From positions 1,456,276 through 1,520,275 of the forward strand of contig JAJGST010000022.1 in the NCBI GenBank assembly GCA_020746105.1: a stretch of 64,000 bases of DNA, written 5' to 3'. Made by a program: the position numbers and the translations under genes. Under the pieces are notes generated by a model, which saw nothing but the letters and a program-made list of their open reading frames with translations, was not told the DNA's origin and made no database searches. This document shows, one piece after another, positions 29,396 through 41,052 of the stretch (position 1 is its first letter; each line of letters opens with the position of its first letter). The DNA is from Trogon surrucura (Eukaryota > Chordata > Aves > Trogoniformes > Trogonidae).

Positions 29396-30150
29396 AAGGA
29401 GAATTCACCCAAGAGGGTGACACAGCCAGCCCAGCTGAAGTGCCTCTATGCAAATGCACACAACTTGGGCAATAAACAGGATGAATTAAGGGCCACTGTG
29501 CTGCTGGAAAGGCATGACAGAGTGGCTATAACTGAGACTTGGTGGGATGATTCCCATGACTGGAATGTAACAATAGATGGATACAAGCTGTTTAGGAAGG
29601 ACAGGCAGGGTAGGAGGGGAGGAGGTGTTGCCCTCTGCATCCGTGACCAGCTGGAATCGATGGAGCTCCATATGGGGAAGGACAGTGAGCTGGTTGAGAG
29701 TGTATGGGTTAAGATTAAAGGGAAGACAGAGGAAGGTGATGTTACAGTAGGGGTCTGCTACAGGCCACCTGACCAGCAGAGCCAAGCTGATGAGGCCCTC
29801 CATAGGCAGATAGAAGTGGCTTTGGATTCACAGGCTCTGGTCCTTGTGAGGGATTTCAACCACCCTGACATCTGCTGGAGGGACAACAAAGCAAAGCATC
29901 AGCAATCTAGGATGTTCCTAGAATGCATTTTGATGACAACTTCCTCCTCCAAATGGTAGAGGAACCAACAAGAAAAGATGCTATGCTGGACCTTGTTCTC
30001 ACCAACAGGGAAGGGCTGATGAGCAACGTGAGGCTCAAGGATAGCCTTGGCTGCAGTGACCATGAAGCAATAGAATTGACGATACTCAGGGCAACTAGGA
30101 GGGTGTACTCCAAGCTTATGACCCTGGACTTAGGACCCTCCTGAAGTCAC
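29396..30150 (+). pseudogene. CR1 endonuclease fragment
   Basis: An open frame of 180 codons (29417-29959) with LKCLYANAHNLGNKQ, AITETWWDDSHDW, VGVCYRPPDQ and VRDFNHPDICW. The usual G of the GDFN catalytic motif is R here. After a frameshift the sequence continues with EEPTRKDAMLDLVLTNREGL and GCSDHEAIEL to about 30140. The RT part is absent; the next CR1 begins directly after. Confidence 0.88.
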
Positions 30151-30165
30151 AGAAGAGAATGGCAG

Positions 30166-31648
30166 GGGACCACTCTCCATCATCTTTACCAAGTCTTGGG
30201 AGACGGGAGAGGTGCCTGAGGACTGGAGGGAAGCAAATGTCACTCCAGTCTTCAAAAAGGGCAAGAAGGAGGACCCGGGAAACTATAGACCGGTCAGCCT
30301 CACCTCCATCCCTGGGAAAGTGATGGAACAACTTATCCTTGGTGCCATCTCAAGGCATATCAAGGATAAGAGGGTCATTAGAGACAGTCAACATGGCTTC
30401 ACCAAGGGGAAGTCATGCTTGACTAACCTCATAGCCTTTTATGAGGACATAACAAGGTGGATGGATGATGGCAGAGCGGTGGATGTGGTCTACCTTGACT
30501 TCAGTAAAGCATTTGACACAGTCTCCCACAGCATCCTTGCTGCTAAACTGAGGAAGTGTGGTCTAGACTCTCGGGTAGTGAGGTGGACTGTGAACTGGCT
30601 AAGGGGAAGAAGCCAAAGAGTTGTGGTCAATGGGGCGGAGTCTGGTTGGAGGCCTGTATCCAGTGGAGTCCCTCAAGGGTCGGTACTGGGACCAGTATTA
30701 TTCAATATATTCATCGATGACTTGGATGAGGGACTAGAGAGTACTATCAGCAAATTTGCTGATGACACCAAGCTGGGAGGAGTGGCTGACACGCCAGAAG
30801 GCTGTGCTGCCATCCAGCGAGATCTGGACAGGCTGGAGAGTCGGGCGGGGAAAAATTTAATGAACTATAAGAAGGGTGAGTGTAGAGTCTTGCATCTGGG
30901 TAGGAACAACCCCAGGTTCCAGTATAAGTTGGGGAATGACTTACTAGAGAGTAATGTAGGGGAAAGGGACCTGGGAGTCTTGGTGGACAGCAGGATGACC
31001 ATGAGCCAGCAGTGTGCCCTTGTGTCCAAGAAGGCCAATGGCATCCTGGGGTGTATTAGAAGGGGGGTGGTTAGTAGGTCGAGAGAGGTTCTCCTTCCCC
31101 TCTACTCTGCCCTGGTGAGACCCCATCTGGAATACTGTGTCCAGTTCTGGACCCCTCAGTTCAAGAAAGACAGGGAACTGCTGGAGAGAGTCCAGCACAG
31201 GGCAACTAGGATGATTAAGGGAGTGGAGCATCTCCCTTATGAGAAAAGACTGAAGGAGCTGGGGCTCTTTAGTTTGGAGAAGAGGAGACTGAGGGGTGAC
31301 CTCATTAATGTTTACAAATATATCAAGGGTGAGTGTCACGAGGATGGAGCCAGGCTCTTCTCGGTGACAACCACTGATAGGACAAGGGGTAATGGGCTGA
31401 AACTGGAACATAAGAGGTTCCGCTTAAACTCGAGAAGAAACTTCTTCTCAGTGAGGGTGACGGAACACTGGAACAGGCTGCCCAGAGAGGTTGTGGAGTC
31501 TCCTTCTCTGGAGACATTCAAGACCTGCCTGGACACGTTCCTGTGTGGCATAGTCTAGGCATTCCTGCTCTGGCAGGGGGATTGGACTTGATGATCTTTC
31601 GGGGTCCCTTCCAATCCCTAACATTGTGTGATTCTGTGATTCTGTGAA
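30166..31648 (+). pseudogene. CR1 ORF2 reverse transcriptase, young subfamily, 5'-truncated
   Basis: 448 codons (30212-31558) without a stop, from [21 protein letters not shown] through [35 protein letters not shown] and the complete C-terminal region to TFLCGIV, followed by a 3' UTR that ends in three ATTCTGTG units. The RT core is intact but the endonuclease is missing. Very similar to the copies at 7.2, 15.1 and 55.9 kb, so a recent insertion. Confidence 0.93.
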
Positions 31649-32311
31649 CTGCCTGTTGTACGTGAAGATCAGGTTCGTGACCATCTGATGAAGCTGAAAG
31701 TGCACAAGTCCATGGGACACGATGGGATACACCCACGGGTGCTGAGGGAACTGGCGGACGAGGTTGCTATATTCCTCTCTATTATATTCCAAAAGTCATG
31801 ACAGTCTGGTGAAGTCCCCACTGACTGGAAAAGGGGAAATGTAATCCCCATTTTCAAAAAGGGAAAGAAGAATGAACCGGGGAACTATATGCCAGTCAGT
31901 CTCACCTCTGTGCCTGGTAAGATCATGGAGCAGATCCTCCTGGAGGCACTGCTGAGGCAGAAGAATAATGAAGAGGTGATTGGGTACAGTCAACATGGCT
32001 TCACCAAGGGCAAATCGTGCCTGGCAAACCTGGTGGCCTTCTGTGAGAAGGTCACAACATCAACAGACAAGGGAAGAGCAATTGACGTCATTTACTTGGA
32101 CCTGAACAAAGCCTTTGACACTGTCCTGCATGACATCCTGGTCTCCAAGCTGATAAAATATGGGATTGATGGATGGACAATTCAGTGGGTAAAGAACTGG
32201 CTTGATGGCCGCACCGAAAGAGTGGCTGTCAATGGATCCATGCCCAAGTGGAAGCCAGTTACAAGTGGAGTCCCTCAAGGATCAGTACTGGGATTAGTCT
32301 TGTTTAACATT
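31649..32311 (+). pseudogene. CR1 RT fragment, truncated by LTR G
   Basis: From the [21 protein letters not shown] region to [16 protein letters not shown], where LTR G begins. The RT palm half with FADD is not found on the other side of LTR G, so the right part has been lost. Closest in wording to the CR1 at 51.8-52.7 kb. Confidence 0.88.
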
Positions 32312-33499
32312 TGTCATGGTTTGACCCTGGCCGGCCAGGTACCCACACAGCCGCTCTCTCACTCCCCCTTCACTAATGAGCAGGGGGAGAAAATATTTCC
32401 AAGGGCTCAGGGTTTGAGATAAGGACAGGGAGATCACTTTCATTTACCGTCCCGGGCAAAACAGACTCGATTTTTGGGGAAATTAATTACATTTATTAAA
32501 AGAACTAATCAGAGAGGAGTAATGAGAAGTAAGAAAGAGCAAACAGATCTTAAAAACAGAATACCTTCCCCCCATCCCTCCCTTCTTCCCAGGCTTAACA
32601 TCAATCCCAGTTTCTCCACCTCCTCCCCCCGAGCGGCCCAGGGGGACAGGGAATGGGGGTTACGGTCAGTTCATCCGACGTTGGTTCCACCGCTTCTTCA
32701 CCCCGGGGAGGACTCTTCACTCTTCCCCAGGGCCATTGTGGGGTCCCTCTCACGGGAGACAAGCTTCACATTCTCTTCTCTGGCATGAGTCATCCCACGA
32801 AGGGCAATTCATCCCAAACTGCCCAACGGGAGACACCTCACGAGGTGCAGCCCACCCCTCGTGAGTCTGAGACGCAGTCCTTCAGGGGAAACTGCTCCAG
32901 CGTGAGTCCCCCGCAGCATCACAAGAGTCCCACCAGGCAACCTGCCTCCAGTGTGGGCATTCCTCTCTTCCACAGGCTACAGGTTCCGGCAGAGACTTGC
33001 TCTGATGCAGGCTTCCCATGGGCTACAGTCCCCTTTCAGGCATCCACCCACATGGCGTGGAGTCCTCGGTGGACATCTACGCGGTGATCCTCACGGTGGA
33101 CATCTGCACCCCGCCCATGGGCTGTAGGGGGACAACCCGCTTCACCATGGTCTTCACCACGACCCGGGGGACTCTCTGCTCCGGCACCTGGAGCTCATCC
33201 TCCCCCCCCCCTCCTTCTTCACTGACTTTGTTATCTTCCCATGTTCTTACTCCTCCACCTCTGTGCCAGCTGTTATGGCGTAGTTCTTTTCCCCGTTCTT
33301 AAATATGTTTTTCACAGAGGTGTTCCTCTGCTATCACCTTATTGATAGGCTCAGCCTTGGCCAGTGGCGGGTCCCTCTTTGGAGACGGCTGGCATTGACT
33401 CTATCAAACTTGGGGAGCTTCTAGCAGCTTCTTGTAGAAGCCACACTGCAGCTCCCCCCCCCACCCGCCACCAAAATCTGGCCAGGCCAAACCAAAACA
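32312..33499 (-). mobile_element. LTR G copy (about 1.19 kb)
   Basis: TGTCATGGTTTGACCC to ACCAAAACA on the plus strand. The same element lies inverted at 39895-41052 and, with CR1 inserts, at 41404-43942. Its middle (32740-33200) consists of degenerate units of roughly 40-50 bp built around the phrases GGGCTGCAG, CTCCAGCGTGAGTCC and TTCACCATGG. A TTTATT word near 32492 gives AATAAA on the minus strand. The flanks CATT and CCCT do not match. Confidence 0.8.
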
Positions 33500-33504
33500 C
33501 CCTC

Positions 33505-35208
33505 CTGAAGTCTAGAAGCATGGAGGCCAAGCACTCCATGCTAAATTTCACGAGCTCATTGTGCGTTGCTGGGAAAAAGGAGAACTACCACCAGATCTCC
33601 GTGATGCAGTCATCATCACCCTGTACAAGAAGAAAGGAGAAAAATCAGACTGTTCAAATTACCGAGGTATTGCTTTGCTCTCTATTGCTGGTAAAATCCT
33701 TGCAAGAATACTTTTGAACAGACTAGTACCAGCTCTCTCAGAAGAACTTCTACCTGAAAACCAATGTGGTTTCAGAGCCAACAGGACTACCACAGACATG
33801 GTATTTGTTCTCAGACAACTGCAAGAGAAGTGAAGGAAACAGAACAAAGGACTCTCTGTAACTTCCGTTGACCTCACCAAAACTTTTGACACCGTGAGCA
33901 GAAAAGGCCTGTGGCAGATCTTGGAATGATTAGGATGTCCTCCCAAGTTCCTCAGAATGATTATCCTGTTACACGAGGATCAGCGCGGCCAAGTCAGATA
34001 TGGCCATGCACTCTCCGAACCCTTCCCAGTAACCAATGGTGTGAAACAAGGTTGTGTTCTCGCACCAACTCTATTCACAGTCTTCTTCAGCATGATGCTC
34101 CAAAGGACCATGGCAGACCTCGATGAAGATAACAGGATTTACATCCGTTATCGTACCGATGGTAACCTATTCAACCTAAGGCAACTGAAGGCCCACACTA
34201 AGACCCTAAATCACCTTGTCCGCGAGCTGCTTTTTGCTGACGATGCCGCCCTCGTTGCTCACACAGAAGCAGCTCTGCAGTGCTTAACATCCTGCTTTGC
34301 AGAGGCTGCTGAGCTCTTTGGGCTGGAAGTCAGCTTGAAGAAGACAAAAGTTCTTTACCAACCTGCACCTCAGGCAGTCTCCCATCATCCCCACATCACC
34401 ATAGGCAAATCAGAGCTTAAGTCAGTCCAGTAGTTCACCTATCTAGGAAATACCATTTCCTCGGATGGTAAGATTGACAAAGAGATAGACAACAGGTTAG
34501 CAAAGGCATACAGAGCTTTTGGAAGACTCCATAAAAGAATCTGGTGCAATAAACACCTGAAGAAAAGTACAAAGATTAGTATCTAAAGAGCCATTGTACT
34601 GTCTACTCTTTTGTATGGGTCTGAATCATGGGTCATCTACCGCCACCACCTGCGACTCCTCGAACGCTTCCATCAGTGCTGCCTCCGTACAATCCTAAAC
34701 ATCCACTGGACTGACTACGTGACTAATGTTACTGTCCTTGAACAGGCAGGGGTCACCAGTATTGAGGCCATGCTGCTGAGGATGCAGCTGCGCTGGGCAG
34801 GGCACGTCTCCAGGATGGAGGATCACTGCCTCCCTAAGGTTGTGCTGCTGCAACAGAGGAGCCCCAAAGAGGAGATACAAGGACTCTCTGAAACAATACC
34901 TCGGTCTTGGCCATACTGACTACCATCAGTGGTCCACTCTGGCCTCCAATCAGGAGACATGGAGACACACCATCCATAACGCTGCTACCTCCTTTGAGAA
35001 TGCATGTAGAATTAGTCTCGAGGAGAAAAGACAACGCAGAAAGAACCATGCCTTGCCAATACTGCCTAAGGAGACTTTCCGCTGTGCCTTTTGCAACCGG
35101 ACTTGCCTATCCCACATCGGCCTTTTTAGCCATCAGCGCGCTTGTAGCAAGTGTGGGTAGAGCCCTTCTCATATCTTCTTTCACAAAGCCTAGCCATGAT
35201 GATGATGA
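33505..35208 (+). pseudogene. Non-CR1 LINE, RTE-like reverse transcriptase
   Basis: A different non-LTR retrotransposon. In order: ELIVRCWEKGELPPDLRDA, NYRGIALLSIAGKILARILL, NQCGFRANRTTTDMV, VDLTKTFDTVSRKGLW (KAFDTV changed to KTFDTV), NGVKQGCVLAPTLF, ELLFADDAALVAHTE (catalytic pair intact), LFGLEVSLKKTKVLYQP, YLGNTISSDG, LLYGSESWVIYRHHLRLLERF and LRWAGHVSRMED. At the end is a zinc-finger-like FRCAFCNRTCLSHIGLFSHQRAC, followed by an ATGATGATGATG tail (35196-35208). Stops at about 33831, 33929 and 34431 and a frameshift near 34860 break it. The endonuclease is missing. Layout and short tandem tail suit the RTE clade; in birds the known case is AviRTE. Clade assignment is from memory. Confidence 0.8.
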
Positions 35209-35263
35209 GCTTGTATGGGACTGTGATTTGGATTTGTCCTGAAAATAGTGTTGATAATACAGT

Positions 35264-36131
35264 CATGGGAGGAGTGGTTGATACACTAGAAGGCTGTGCT
35301 GCCTTTCAGAGAGACTTAGACAGACTGGAGGGCTGAGCAGGAAGAAATCTTATGAAGTTCAACAAAGGCAAGTGTAGAGTTTTGCACTTGGGAAAGAATA
35401 ACCCCATGTGCCAGTATAGGTTGGGGACTGCCCTGATGGAGAGCAGCACAGGGGAAAGGGACCTGGGAGTTCTAGTGGACAGCAGGATGACCATGAGCCA
35501 GCACTGTGCCCTCGTGGCCAAGAAGGCCAATGGCATCCTGGGGTGTATTAGAAGGGGAGTATCAAGTAGGTCAAGAGAGGTCCTCCTGCCCCTCTACTCT
35601 GCCCTGGTGAGGCCGCATCTGGGATATTGTGTCCAGTTCTGGACCCCTCAGCTCAAGAGAGAAAGGGAACTGCTGGAGAGAGTCCAGCATAGAGCCACAG
35701 AGATGATGAAGGGAGTGGAGCATCTCCCTTATGAGGAAAGGCTGAAGGAGCTGGGTCTCTTTAGCTTGGAGAAGAGGAGGCTGAGGGGTGACCTCATTAA
35801 TGTTTACAAATATATCAAGGGTGAGTGTCAGGAGGACGGAGCCAGGCTCTTCTCAGTGATGTCCAATGACAGGACATGGGACAATGGGTACAAGCTGGAA
35901 CATAGGAGGTTCCACAAAAATATTAGAAAAAACTTTTTCACTGTGAGGGTGACCGAGCACTGGAACAGACTGCCCAGGGAGGTTGTGGAGTCTCCTTCTC
36001 TGGAGACATTCAAGACCTGCCTGGACGCATTCCTGTGTGATCTACTGTAGGTGATCCTGCTCTGGCAGGGGGGCTGGACTAGATGATATTTTGAGGTCCC
36101 ATCCAACCCCTGACGTTCTGTTATTCTGTGA
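35264..36131 (+). pseudogene. CR1 ORF2 C-terminal part and 3' UTR
   Basis: Starts at the [22 protein letters not shown] block and has one stop (about 35334). An open run of 232 codons (35352-36050) then ends at LDAFLCDLL. The 3' UTR ends in TTCTGTTATTCTGTGATG. Same subfamily as 718-2352. Bases 35209-35263 are unassigned. Confidence 0.9.
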
Positions 36132-36905
36132 TGTTTTAGTTATTCCTGAACATTGTCAAGGCCTTTTCTCCTTCTTGTACTGCCCTACCAGTGAGTAGGC
36201 TGGGGGTGTTCAAGAAGTTGGGAGGAGACACAGATGTGACAGCAGAACCCAAAAGACCAAAGGCATATTACTAACTGTATGACATCGTCCTTAGAAATAA
36301 AATCTGGGGGAATGAAGAGGGTCCCTTTGGAGAGCCGGCCAAGATAACGACACTCTCACCGATACGGCTACATGTCGTCCTCACTTTATTGCTCCGGACA
36401 GCTCAATATATGCAGTTAAGCAATGTGTACGTGCCTGCCCCTTAACAGAGTTGGTCAGTCACAGGTTTACACGCGCCAGTCTTTTATTGGATAGTGCCAT
36501 TCACCTATGCAGGCGGCTCTCGCTCCCCCCTCTCTCTCCCCAGCAAGGCTCTCACAAACAGCTGCACCTCCTCCTCTCTGTGCTCCAAGGCAGCTCCAAG
36601 GACAGAGCCTTTGTTTTGGCCTAAGCTGGGTTGTCCAAACCTTTAAAGGGATACCGGGTTCCTGCTCCACAAGAAATTCCTCTACAGGGGAAGAAGAAGG
36701 AAGTGGGGGACTTTCAGAATTATGGCATTTACCTTCCCAAGTAACTGTGATGCATGATGGAACCCTGTTTTCCTGGAGATAAACACCTGCCTGCCAGTGG
36801 GAAGTAGTGACCAAATACCTGATTTTGCTTTACTTGCATGTGCAGCTTTTGCTTTACTTATTAAACTGTCTTTATCTCAACCCACAAGTTTTCTCACTGT
36901 CCTTA
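36132..36905 (+). mobile_element. LTR H copy, interrupted by LTR A
   Basis: Sequence around GTGAGTAGGCTGGGGGTG before the LTR-A insert, and after it CCTGTTTTCCTGGAGATAA and TTATTAAACTGTCTTTATCTCAACCCA. This resembles a common avian ERVL-type LTR, with a poly(A) signal variant ATTAAA and a degraded TATA-like stretch (AGAAATAAAATC) just before the insert. No target duplication identified. Family recognition is from memory. Confidence 0.55.
36314..36686 (-). mobile_element. Solo LTR, family A, older copy (373 bp)
   Basis: TGAAGAGGGTCCC to CCTCTACA on the plus strand, flanked by GGGGAA at 36308-36313 and 36687-36692, a perfect six-base duplication. It is 28 bp shorter than the young LTRs and visibly diverged (for example in the promoter-proximal GC stretch), so the family has been active over a long period. 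Confidence 0.93.
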
Positions 36906-37275
36906 TTTGTGCTAAACAGAACCAATTCTGTTCAGTGATTTTACTTTTCATCTCAGTCTCTTCTACAAGACTGCACTTTCTCAAGTTAGCAGCATGTTTT
37001 TGCAGACAGTGCCTGCTACTATAAGTGATAACACCTCATGTTTATAGTTATTACCGAGGACTGGTAAGCAGAGAGGCTCTTGCTTATATTTGCTCCTGTA
37101 GAAACCAGGGTCACTGCTAAATCTTGTGTGCCATGTGGGGAGTGCTGGGAAGTAAAAGGGTCGCAAGGAAGTAAAAGATTGTACCTCCGGGGAGGAATCG
37201 ACAGGACAAGTGACCAACAGGAGTATTACGTTCCATATATGTCAAAGCTGAGGGATCATGGGGGTTAAGCCCGCT
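36906..37275 (+). mobile_element. LTR E fragment
   Basis: Matches the sense strand of LTR E from the TTCAGTGATTTTAC block through GCAGCATGTTTTTGCAGACAG and ACCTCCGGGGAGGAAT to the CTGAGGGATCATG region. The R and U5 part is missing. Confidence 0.7.
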
Positions 37276-38777
37276 TGCTCTAATGGCTTTTATATTAAGT
37301 AACAGTACAGTTAACAGTTGTATCATAAAGAGTTGTTTGCATTTAAAGGAGTACTGTAAATGGAGTTGTATTCCTGCCTCTCCTATGACCTCTACTTTCC
37401 AACTTCTCTGTTTTTTGATTGATGAAGTGCAGAAGGAAATGTGGACTGTTTTTACCCTTAGAGGTATAGGGAATGTTGAGTCCAATCTGAGTTGTCTTAT
37501 GTACATGAAGGGCTCTTTCAAGAGGTATCCAGAGAAATTGAGAGTTCTGTTGTCCAGTAACTGAAGTTCTGCATTTGTCAGATGCATGATTAATGTAAAA
37601 TAAACACACAAAAAATAGGAGCTGTTCAATAAAAGTTTACTCTGTGTCAGCTTTTACCTAATCAATACTTACATTCTAGTAGGTTTATCACATTGTGGAT
37701 CATTATAGAGGAGTTTTTTAAGGAAAATTGATGCAAACAAGACATGGATTGAGAATGCGAAATATAAGAAAGACAGAAAGTAGGCCTGTCTTGTATGTCA
37801 GAGAGAAACAAAGAACTACTGCATGTGACCAAATCATTTTGGCTTTTGAATTAAATTTGAAGTTGGCATTCTTGCTCTTTTGATCCTATTCTTCTGTTAG
37901 TAACTTCTAAGCCCTTTGGGAAAGGTAGCAGATAAATTAGTGTCCTGCCTGAAGGAAACTCTATGATGTGAGTTGATGCTGTTTTGTTTGGCCTGCTGGC
38001 ATGCATATATATGTTGGTCAGATCGCACACATGCTACTTAGAAACAGTTGCAGTGTATGCTCCCTCTTTCTGGGCATGGGAAGGAATGCAAGGTATTGAG
38101 GGGTAGGGAAAAAAATGAAATTGCAAAGAATGGGAACTCTAGGGATTTGGGAAGGGGGAACATGGGAGGATGACAACTGGGTTATTGTGGGGAAAAAAAG
38201 CACAACAACATAGAACAAAAATCCCTGGCAACCAAGATTCATTAATTCTGTTGCTCATGTGACTACATGTTTTTCTTGACTATTACTCATAGTGATAAGA
38301 TTTCATGTTATGATAAAGGAGAATTTTCAAAACAAGAGTTGCAAAAATTTATATGTATGTTTAATGTGAATTAACTACAATATGTCATCTATATCTTTAG
38401 TTAAGCAGCTGTGTGGAGGCTCTGTGGAAAGGAGTCAGCTGAAAGTGGAGCTAAAGGGGTGACCTTGAGTGGTTATGGGCCTCTGAGGATCAAGTTAAAG
38501 GGCATGGGAGGTCAGGTGTGTCGCAGGAAGGATGAATTTGACAAAAGTTAAGATTAGTGTTTACTCAGAATTTATTAATGATATACAGAGTGAGATTTTA
38601 GCAACAATCATTAATCAATGGCAGAATAGGTTATAGTGAGTTGATTACAGATTCTTTAGATGACAAGATTCACACTAACTTACTACAAGGTAATTCAGTC
38701 AAAGATTATATGTGTGTGTATATATATATATGTGTATCTGCATGCATAAATACAGAGTGTACACCTATAAAATTAGA
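37276..38777. other. Mostly unique, non-coding sequence; microsatellite at the end
   Basis: No reading frame, RNA gene or repeat recognised over about 1.5 kb. Composition is AT-rich. A (TG)n/(TA)n microsatellite (TGTGTGTGTATATATATATA) lies at about 38709-38732. This is the best candidate for original host sequence in the first half of the window. Confidence 0.5.
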
Positions 38778-38995
38778 TATACAGTTGCAAGAAAAAGTAT
38801 GTAAACCTTATGGAATTTCATGGTGTTCTGCATTAATTTTTCATAAAATGTGATCTAACCGTCATCTAAGTCAAGAGTACTGACAAATAAAATGTGCCTA
38901 AAATAATAACACAAAGCCAATTCTGATCCTCCATGTCTTTACTGAGCACATTCATTCAATATTCAATATGCTAGTGGAAAAAGTAAGTGTAGAGT
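38778..38995 (+). mobile_element. Tc1/mariner-like DNA transposon end fragment
   Basis: TACAGTTGCAAGAAAAAGTATG followed by an AAACCTTATGGAATT stretch looks like the terminal inverted repeat and subterminal region of a widespread Tc1-like family. Later blocks include CATAAAATGTGATCTAACC, TAATAACACAAAG, CATGTCTTTACTGAGCAC and GTGGAAAAAGTAAG. It starts next to a TA. There is no transposase code and no second terminus, so it is a truncated remnant. Recognition is from memory. Confidence 0.55.
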
Positions 38996-39164
38996 TTCAG
39001 TGGGAGATACTCATCATTTCTTTCCCAGCTGGCCACTGGGGAAGACTTTCCCTTTTCCTTTGTCTCTCCTTTCTCCCCTGCTCCCAAAAGGTATTTTTAC
39101 CACTAGAGTCAATGTATATCATCACCTAAAGACCCTGGAAACAATTCCTTGTGTATGGAAGTCT

Positions 39165-39330
39165 GTATCATAATCCCTTGTGCAACAGGGGAAGCAGCTG
39201 ATGTGCTGGTGAGCAGGTCTGTTATTTTGAGGGGCTTTGACAGACTAGAGAAATGGCCTGACAGGAACCTCGTGAAATCCAACAAAGGCAAAAGCAAGGT
39301 GCTGCATCTGGCACGGCATGGGGTCCTATA
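39165..39330 (+). mobile_element. Small old CR1 fragment
   Basis: One frame reads the CR1 block after the RT active site: a FDRLEKWPDRNLVKSNKG stretch then SKVLHLARHG. About 55 codons only. Confidence 0.7.
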
Positions 39331-39690
39331 GTAACCAAGGTCACTGCTAAATCCTGTGTACCACTTTGGGGTGCCAGGAAGTAAAAGGTTCAAAAGGAAG
39401 TAGAAAAGTCACACCTTCAGGGAGGAGCAAACAGGACAGGTGACCCCAAATTGACCAACAAAGTATTCCGTTACATGTACATCATATTCAGTATAAAGCT
39501 GAGGGTTCACAAGGGTCTAGCACTCTTCTTCAATGGCCGCCATACGAGGAGGACTCCATCTGTTCTTCTGCCCTCCATCCCAATACGATTCTGTATGAGC
39601 AAGTATAAGCAAGAGCCTTTCTGCATACCAGTTTCTGGTAGCAACTATATACATCAAGCTTTATCACTTCTAGAAGCAGACTCTGCCAGA
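39331..39690. repeat. LTR E fragments in inverted arrangement
   Basis: Bases 39335-39600 carry LTR E in sense (CTGCTAAATCCTGTGTACCAC to the TATA-like CAGTATAAAGCTGAGG and beyond). Bases 39601-39690 carry an antisense piece (AAGCAAGAGCCTTTCTGCAT, CATCAAGCTTTATCACTTC) that in an intact LTR lies just upstream of the first part. A fold-back or inversion has occurred. Confidence 0.65.
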
Positions 39691-39894
39691 GGGACTATAG
39701 GGTCTGGGGATCTCTAAGGATGAGATCCACTCTAAAGGGCAAGATTACAAGGTTTGGCTGCCAGAGGGACATGGGGAGTCCCAGCCAGCTCTGCATGTGT
39801 GCATATGTGTCTGTGCATGAGGAGATCTGTACCAGCAAGTGGAGTGAGGCTGCAGGTCTTGTGGGCTCATATGTACACATGCAAGCAACTGGGA
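39691..39894. other. No feature seen
   Basis: About 200 bp of ordinary sequence before LTR G. Confidence 0.4.
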
Positions 39895-41052
39895 TGTATT
39901 GGGTTGGCCTGGTTGGATTTTGGCGGTGGCGGGGAGATGCAGGGTGGCTTCTGCAAGAAGCTGCTAGAAGCTCCCCAAGTTTGATAGAACCAATGCCAGT
40001 CGGTTCGAAAGAGGGACCCGCCGCTGGCCCAGGCTGAGCCTATCAGTAAAGTGATAGCAGAGGAACGCCTCTGGGAAAAACATATTTAAGAACGGGGAAA
40101 AAGAACCGTGCCACAACAGCTGGCACAGAGATGGAGGAGTGAGAATCTGTGAAGAAACCAAGGTCAGTGAAGGAGAGGGGGGAGGATGAGCTCCAGGCAC
40201 CGGAGCAGAGAGAGTCCCCCGGGTCATGGTGAAGACCATGGTGAAGTGGGTTGTCCCCCTGCAGCTCATGGACTGGGTGTAGATATCCACCATGGGGCGA
40301 GGACCCCATGTGGGTGGACACCTGAAGGGGGCTCTGTAGCCTGTGGGAAGCTCGCATCGGAGCAGGTTGATGCTGGAACCTGTAGACCGTGGAAGAGAGG
40401 AATGCCCACACTGGAGCAGGTTGACTGGTGGCACTCTTGTGACGCTGCGGGGGACTCACGCTGGAGCAGTTTCCCCTGAAGGACTGCACCTCAGACTCAC
40501 GAAGGGTGAGCTGACCCTCGTGAGGTGTCTCAAGTTGGACAGTTTGTGATGAATTGCCCTTCATGGGACAACTCACGCCGGAGAAGAGAGCGTGAAGCTT
40601 GTCTCCCATGAGAGGGACCCCACAATGGCCCTGGGGAAGAGTGAAGAGTCCTCCCTTGGAGTGAAGAAGCGGTGGAACCAACGTCGGATGAACTGACCAT
40701 AACCCCCATTCCCTGTCCCCCTGCACCGCTCAGGGAGAGGAGGTGGAGAAACCGGGATTGATGTTAAGCCTGGGAAGAAGGGAGGGATGGGGGGAAGGTG
40801 TCTTGCTTGTAAGATCTCTTTGTCTTTCTTATTTCTCACTATTCCTCTCTGATTTTTTCTCTTAATAAATGTAATTAATTTCCCCAAAATCGAGTCTGTT
40901 TTGCCCGGGACGGTAAATGAGAGTGATCTCCCTGTCCTTATCTCAAACCTTGAGCCCTTTGAAATATTTTCTCCTCCCTGTCTAACAGAGAAAGAGGAGT
41001 GAGAGAGCAGCTATGTGGATACCTGGCTGCCGGCCTTGGTCAAACCACGACA
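39895..41052 (+). mobile_element. LTR G copy (about 1.16 kb)
   Basis: TGTATTGGGTTGGCC to CCACGACA. ACATATTTAAGAACGGGG near 40080 is a likely TATA-region motif, and TTAATAAATGTAATTAATT near 40861 holds AATAAA. It aligns end to end with the reverse complement of 32312-33499. Flanks GGGA and CTCA do not match. The long antisense frame at 40043-40726 is a by-product of the internal repeat units. Confidence 0.8.

Noticed and set aside
37117-37629. Minus-strand frame of 170 codons
   Set aside because: It straddles LTR E and unique sequence; composition is unremarkable and no domain is visible.
40043-40726. Antisense open frame of 227 codons in LTR G
   Set aside because: It runs against the LTR direction, has no motif, and is explained by repeated units without stops. 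The other G copies do not keep it.
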